Virus record (IMG/VR): IMGVR_UViG_3300037485_000756
Coordinates: 1-31,635 of that record
DNA: 31,635 nucleotides
Origin: a virus
Direction: 5' to 3' (one strand)
The translations under genes were made by a program, and so were the position numbers. Position 1 is the first letter of the stretch. Each line of letters begins with the position of its first letter. The notes beneath the pieces are model-generated. The model did not search any database and had not been told where the DNA came from. It worked only from the letters and a program-made list of their open reading frames with translations. This document shows positions 27,757 to 31,635 of this stretch, piece by piece.

Positions 27757-30700
27757 ATGGCTAAGAAGAGAGGAGCTAATCAAAATTCTACAGATGTTAA
27801 AGCTCAGGGGTTTACAAAACACCTTGTAGAAGATACTAGTAATTACGCAGTAGATGATAACCAATGGACACAAGCAAGGAATGCTATAAACAATTCTAAG
27901 ACTGGTGACTTAGGAATGATTGGTAATGAACCATCTAATAAGTTTTGCTTTGAGATTATGGATGGTCTTGATAAGTTAACTATTATTGGGGCTATACATG
28001 TGCATGGAGATTTGTGGGTGATATTTAGTACGAATGATAGTAAGCATGAAATTGGGGTATTCAAAGAAGACCTATGTCAATACACTAAGATTGTTAATGA
28101 TGTTTGCTTAAACTTTGATAGAGCTCACCTTATTATAGGTATTTCTAAAGCAGCTTTTGATTGTACTTATAATATTTATTGGTCTGATGCTAATAACCCA
28201 GATAGAACAATAAGTATTGATATAGACACTCTTAGTAATAATCCATATACAAATCCTGATTCTCCTATTCCATGGATACAAACCTGTGTAGATGATAATG
28301 GTTGTATTACATGTACTAATACACCTGTACTAGATTGTAATAAGATAAGATTAGAAGCATTAGTCAAACAACCTTGTTTAAGAGTAGAAAGAGGATCCAT
28401 TGGAGGTCTTATACCAAATGGGTCTTATTATGTCGTTATAGGCTATACAATCAATAATCAGAGAGTCACAGACTTTTCTATGCCATCTAATATACAACCT
28501 TTATTTGCACACGCTAATACTTCTTCATCATTAGATATTTATATAGATACAATTGACTCTTCCACATATGATGAATTTGAATTAGTTTTAGTACAATTTT
28601 TTAATGGTCAAACTGTAGCATCTAATGTAGGTATATATAGCACAAGACAAACTAAAATAACTCTTGATTATTTAGATTCTACATGGCCTGCAGAACCACT
28701 TAACTTAGTATATCTTAGAAATAACATTGTTGATAAATCAGATGGTATATATGAGATTGGTCAGTATGCAGTACGTGTAGGGCCTACAGATAAATTTGAT
28801 TTTAATTACCAACCACTAGCTAATCAGATAGTAACTAAATGGGTCAATGTAGAATACCCTGAAGATTATTATCGTCAAGGTGGTAATCATACAGGATATT
28901 TACGTGATGAAGTATATGCTTTTTTTATTAGATGGATTTATAATACAGGAGATAAGTCTGCTTCATATCATATTCCAGGTAGACCTCACTATCCTTCTGA
29001 CATTGCTCCTATCTCCCCTGGAGATGTTCCTAATGCTTTACCTGAAATACAAGCAGGTATACCTTTGGGTAGTATTTATAACTGGATGGTTAATAATACA
29101 GCTACTTCTTTTTCTCCTGCAGGTATAGTTTTAACAGGCTCAGGTACAATAGTAGGTGCTGGATATATGGGATACTGGGAATCAGAAGAATTTTATAATG
29201 ATATAGTTCCTGCAGTATGGAATGCATCTGCTCATTGTTGGTCTAGTTTAACTCCATGGACTATACCATGTCCTGGAGTACCTGCTCCAATAATTCCTTA
29301 TCCTGGAACTACTGCAGCTCAATATGATTTATGTGGTGCGCCTATTAGACATCATAGATTTCCTGATAATGCAACTGATCCAAATGCACTTATATTAGCA
29401 GCTAATCACTTTGGACCTGGTGGTAATACTATACGTATTATGGGAGTTAATTTTGATAATATAAGACCTCCTGTAAATAATGATGGAACACCTATAGATA
29501 ATATAGTTGGTTATGAAATACTAAGAGGTAGTCGTGTAGGACAAGAATCTATTATTGCTAAAGGTATGATTAATAATATGTTTAAATACACTGTTGTTCC
29601 AACAGATGATGATACAAACATAAACTTACTTACTGCTAGACAAGGATTATATCCTAATTATCCTTACAATGATTTAAGACCTGATCGTTTTATTTCTAAA
29701 ACTCCTACTAGTTGGGAGACAGATCACTATGTAGGATTAGTTCCTAATAATGTATATTCTAAAAATCATTTTACTTTTCATTCACCTGACACTCAATTTA
29801 CAGATCCTTATTTATCTGCAACTGAGATTAAAATATATGGTGAGCTATCTGGAAGTACAGAAGGGGCTTTTTCATATGTAGATAAACATCCTAAACATCA
29901 GTTTGTTACTGATGCAGCTTTTCTTGTAGCTATGGTTATAGGAGCAGGTATTGCTGCTTTAGCAATTAATCCTACTCGTAGTACTACAATGGCTAGAGCA
30001 CGTGCTAATAATCAAGGTTTATTAATAGCTGGTGGAGCAGATGGATTGATGCCTGAGGATTTAGGTGCTCAAGCTACCCTTTCAAATTTATCTGAAAAAA
30101 ATTTATGGAATGTATATAGAACACAACATAATACGTGGGATTTAGTTGCATCAGCAACTGGTGGTGTAGCTGATCCTGGTGCAACACCACGTGCTGCTGC
30201 AACAACATATGCTAATGGTTTTGGATCAGACATGGGTGTTATAGGACAACAATATGAATATAATGAACAAGCATCTGCTATATCTGGTCTTCCTAACTGG
30301 ATGGCAGGACTTTCAGGAGTTATTACTTTTTATAACTATTTTACTGAAGGTACTGATGCAACATTAAGATTAATTAGAGCATACAGTAATTATAATCAAT
30401 TTGCTGCTCAATATAATTCTCATTGTAAATATACAACGTTTACTCCACCATGGAATTCAGCTATAACTGTTCCATCTATAGAAGTAAATAAACGTACAGT
30501 TATTAATACATCAAGATACTTAGAACCACAGATTCAAGATTTTGGTGCATATTTTAGAATAAATAATTTATTTCGTGGTAAAGCTGTAGCCTTGCAAACT
30601 ACATATAGTTTAAGAGATCCTTTTATTCCTGATAACTCTAGAGTAACTATTGGTGAATCACCTATACCTGGATCATTAGCTGATAAATATAAAAAATTTA

Positions 30701-31635
30701 AAACACCATTTAACACAACAGCTTCTTCACATTATGTTGCACTTAAACAACGTATAAGAAATCAGTATGGACAAATAGAACAAATACGTCAAGTACCTGT
30801 ATCTACATGTTGGTATAAATCAGTTGATAAAGATACTAATGTATTGTTTAATGGTGATACATATGTAGGAAGGTATTCTGAAAAAAATACAATGTTTTAT
30901 TTTTATAACTGGTTATACAATCAACCTAATGATGCTGAGTTTAATTACAAACTTAATAAGATGCTTCCTTATTCATCTTTTTGGATGGACACAGAAGAAT
31001 TTGATTGGAGTGATTTTATTAATAGTATAGGTCCAGCAATTGCAAGTACTACTAACTTTTTAAATACAATTGTTACACCTTCTGATAAACATTGTTTTGA
31101 TAGACCAGGAACAACTAATACAGGATTTTTTACTCTTAAGAATTGTTTTCAATATTTATTTAATTCAGGTATACGTGACTTCTTTGTTGAATCAAATTGT
31201 AATGTAGATTTTAGAGATTGGGGTGAGCCCTTATTTGAAAGACATTATGACCCATATTCTTATACAGATTATATTGCATTGTTTAGTAGTGATATTATTA
31301 AGTCAGGTAACTTCTTTAAGTATGACTTTAGTTTAAGTATTAATAAACTTTTCAATAATTATATTTCATGGGGTGAAACACATACAAGAGATTATAACCC
31401 AACTCTTGCACAGTATTGTTATACATATTCTCCTAATAGGTTAATGTATTCATTACCTCAACCAGATGAAGAAAAGAAAGATTTCTGGCGTGTATTCTTA
31501 CCTTTAAATGCAAAAAACTTTAGAAGTAAAGTGATTGCTATTAAACGTATCAATCTAAATGGAGCCATAATATTATTTGAAGACTCTTCTCCAATACAGA
31601 TATTAGGTACAGAACAACTTACTTTAGAAGCAGGT
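27757..31635 (+). CDS. Giant tail protein, P22 gp10-like ('muzzle'-type), 3' partial
   Basis: The frame from ATG 27757 is open to the right edge: at least 1293 residues. It starts MAKKRGANQNSTDVKAQGF and then has NYAVDDNQWTQARNAINNSK with KTGDLGMIGNEPSNKF, a start characteristic of the P22 gp10-like tail-stabilisation proteins of crAss-like phages. The body is beta-rich with short Cys-rich parts (about 169-206) and many Asn/Thr/Tyr. A hydrophobic segment at about 720-735 (AAFLVAMVIGAGIAALAI) stands out and could be membrane-active. The protein should form the tail tip/tube that seals and releases DNA. It is 12 nt after the last ring protein. The C-terminus is outside the window. Confidence 0.85.
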   Translation, partial: MAKKRGANQNSTDVKAQGFTKHLVEDTSNYAVDDNQWTQARNAINNSKTGDLGMIGNEPSNKFCFEIMDGLDKLTIIGAIHVHGDLWVIFSTNDSKHEIGVFKEDLCQYTKIVNDVCLNFDRAHLIIGISKAAFDCTYNIYWSDANNPDRTISIDIDTLSNNPYTNPDSPIPWIQTCVDDNGCITCTNTPVLDCNKIRLEALVKQPCLRVERGSIGGLIPNGSYYVVIGYTINNQRVTDFSMPSNIQPLFAHANTSSSLDIYIDTIDSSTYDEFELVLVQFFNGQTVASNVGIYSTRQTKITLDYLDSTWPAEPLNLVYLRNNIVDKSDGIYEIGQYAVRVGPTDKFDFNYQPLANQIVTKWVNVEYPEDYYRQGGNHTGYLRDEVYAFFIRWIYNTGDKSASYHIPGRPHYPSDIAPISPGDVPNALPEIQAGIPLGSIYNWMVNNTATSFSPAGIVLTGSGTIVGAGYMGYWESEEFYNDIVPAVWNASAHCWSSLTPWTIPCPGVPAPIIPYPGTTAAQYDLCGAPIRHHRFPDNATDPNALILAANHFGPGGNTIRIMGVNFDNIRPPVNNDGTPIDNIVGYEILRGSRVGQESIIAKGMINNMFKYTVVPTDDDTNINLLTARQGLYPNYPYNDLRPDRFISKTPTSWETDHYVGLVPNNVYSKNHFTFHSPDTQFTDPYLSATEIKIYGELSGSTEGAFSYVDKHPKHQFVTDAAFLVAMVIGAGIAALAINPTRSTTMARARANNQGLLIAGGADGLMPEDLGAQATLSNLSEKNLWNVYRTQHNTWDLVASATGGVADPGATPRAAATTYANGFGSDMGVIGQQYEYNEQASAISGLPNWMAGLSGVITFYNYFTEGTDATLRLIRAYSNYNQFAAQYNSHCKYTTFTPPWNSAITVPSIEVNKRTVINTSRYLEPQIQDFGAYFRINNLFRGKAVALQTTYSLRDPFIPDNSRVTIGESPIPGSLADKYKKFKTPFNTTASSHYVALKQRIRNQYGQIEQIRQVPVSTCWYKSVDKDTNVLFNGDTYVGRYSEKNTMFYFYNWLYNQPNDAEFNYKLNKMLPYSSFWMDTEEFDWSDFINSIGPAIASTTNFLNTIVTPSDKHCFDRPGTTNTGFFTLKNCFQYLFNSGIRDFFVESNCNVDFRDWGEPLFERHYDPYSYTDYIALFSSDIIKSGNFFKYDFSLSINKLFNNYISWGETHTRDYNPTLAQYCYTYSPNRLMYSLPQPDEEKKDFWRVFLPLNAKNFRSKVIAIKRINLNGAIILFEDSSPIQILGTEQLTLEAG

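Noticed and set aside
1-31635. CRISPR array, tRNA, insertion sequence or integration site
   Set aside because: No regularly spaced repeats, cloverleaf sequence, transposase or integrase gene, or flanking duplications were seen on reading the window; short or diverged cases cannot be excluded without a search.

Overview
The window is a contiguous piece of a tailed-phage genome. It is AT-rich (roughly one third G+C by eye), with every gene on the + strand, tightly packed and often overlapping by 1-20 nt. Gene content and order match crAss-like phages (order Crassvirales), podovirus-like phages of Bacteroidota: lysis cassette, HU/IHF-like protein, PD-(D/E)XK nuclease, large terminase, a very long portal, an acidic scaffold-like protein, major capsid protein, a run of tiny basic proteins, ring (connector) proteins, Cys-rich virion and fibre proteins, and a giant P22 gp10-like tail protein. 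A Bacteroidota host is supported by promoter elements of the TAnnTTTG type, by the near absence of Shine-Dalgarno sequences (starts have A-rich leaders instead), and by the base composition. Stops are mostly TAA with some TGA and a few TAG; I see no sign of stop-codon reassignment here.

Layout. 1-548: end of an upstream gene plus a small unknown gene. 558-2154: lysis cassette made of a unimolecular-spanin-like lipoprotein, a holin, a small one-TM protein and a CHAP/NlpC-like endolysin. 2154-2472: two tiny genes, then a strong terminator (2500-2523) and a Bacteroidota-type promoter (2536-2562). 2585-5486: pre-terminase block (coiled-coil protein, winged-helix-like protein, HU/IHF, zinc-binding protein, nuclease, two unknowns; the last occupies the usual small-terminase position). 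5473-10445: terminase large subunit and portal. 10446-10564: a dyad-containing control region. 10565-13474: scaffold-like protein and major capsid protein, closed by a strong terminator (13489-13521). 13547-17986: a post-MCP virion protein, nine small mostly Lys-rich proteins, the first ring protein and a Dps/ferritin-like protein. 18053-25371: Cys-rich virion proteins and two paralogous fibre-like proteins, with terminators at 19746-19789 and 25415-25453. 25503-31635: a conserved unknown, two more ring proteins and the giant tail protein, which runs off the right edge.

Functionally this is the late region: make the capsid and portal vertex, package and compact DNA, assemble a short tail, and lyse the cell. 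The main surprises are (i) a Dps-like protein that keeps four of five ferroxidase positions at exact Dps spacing, encoded directly after the tiny basic proteins and the first ring protein and in the same genome as an arm-less HU/IHF, which together could be a virion DNA-compaction or protection set; (ii) two paralogous fibre-like proteins carrying two different widespread phage structural modules at the same internal site, with a third such module in another virion protein; and (iii) an exact AAACCAAC-N5-ATG leader shared by three late genes. No RNA gene, CRISPR array, insertion sequence or attachment site was recognised, and no stretch above 300 bases lacks a gene.
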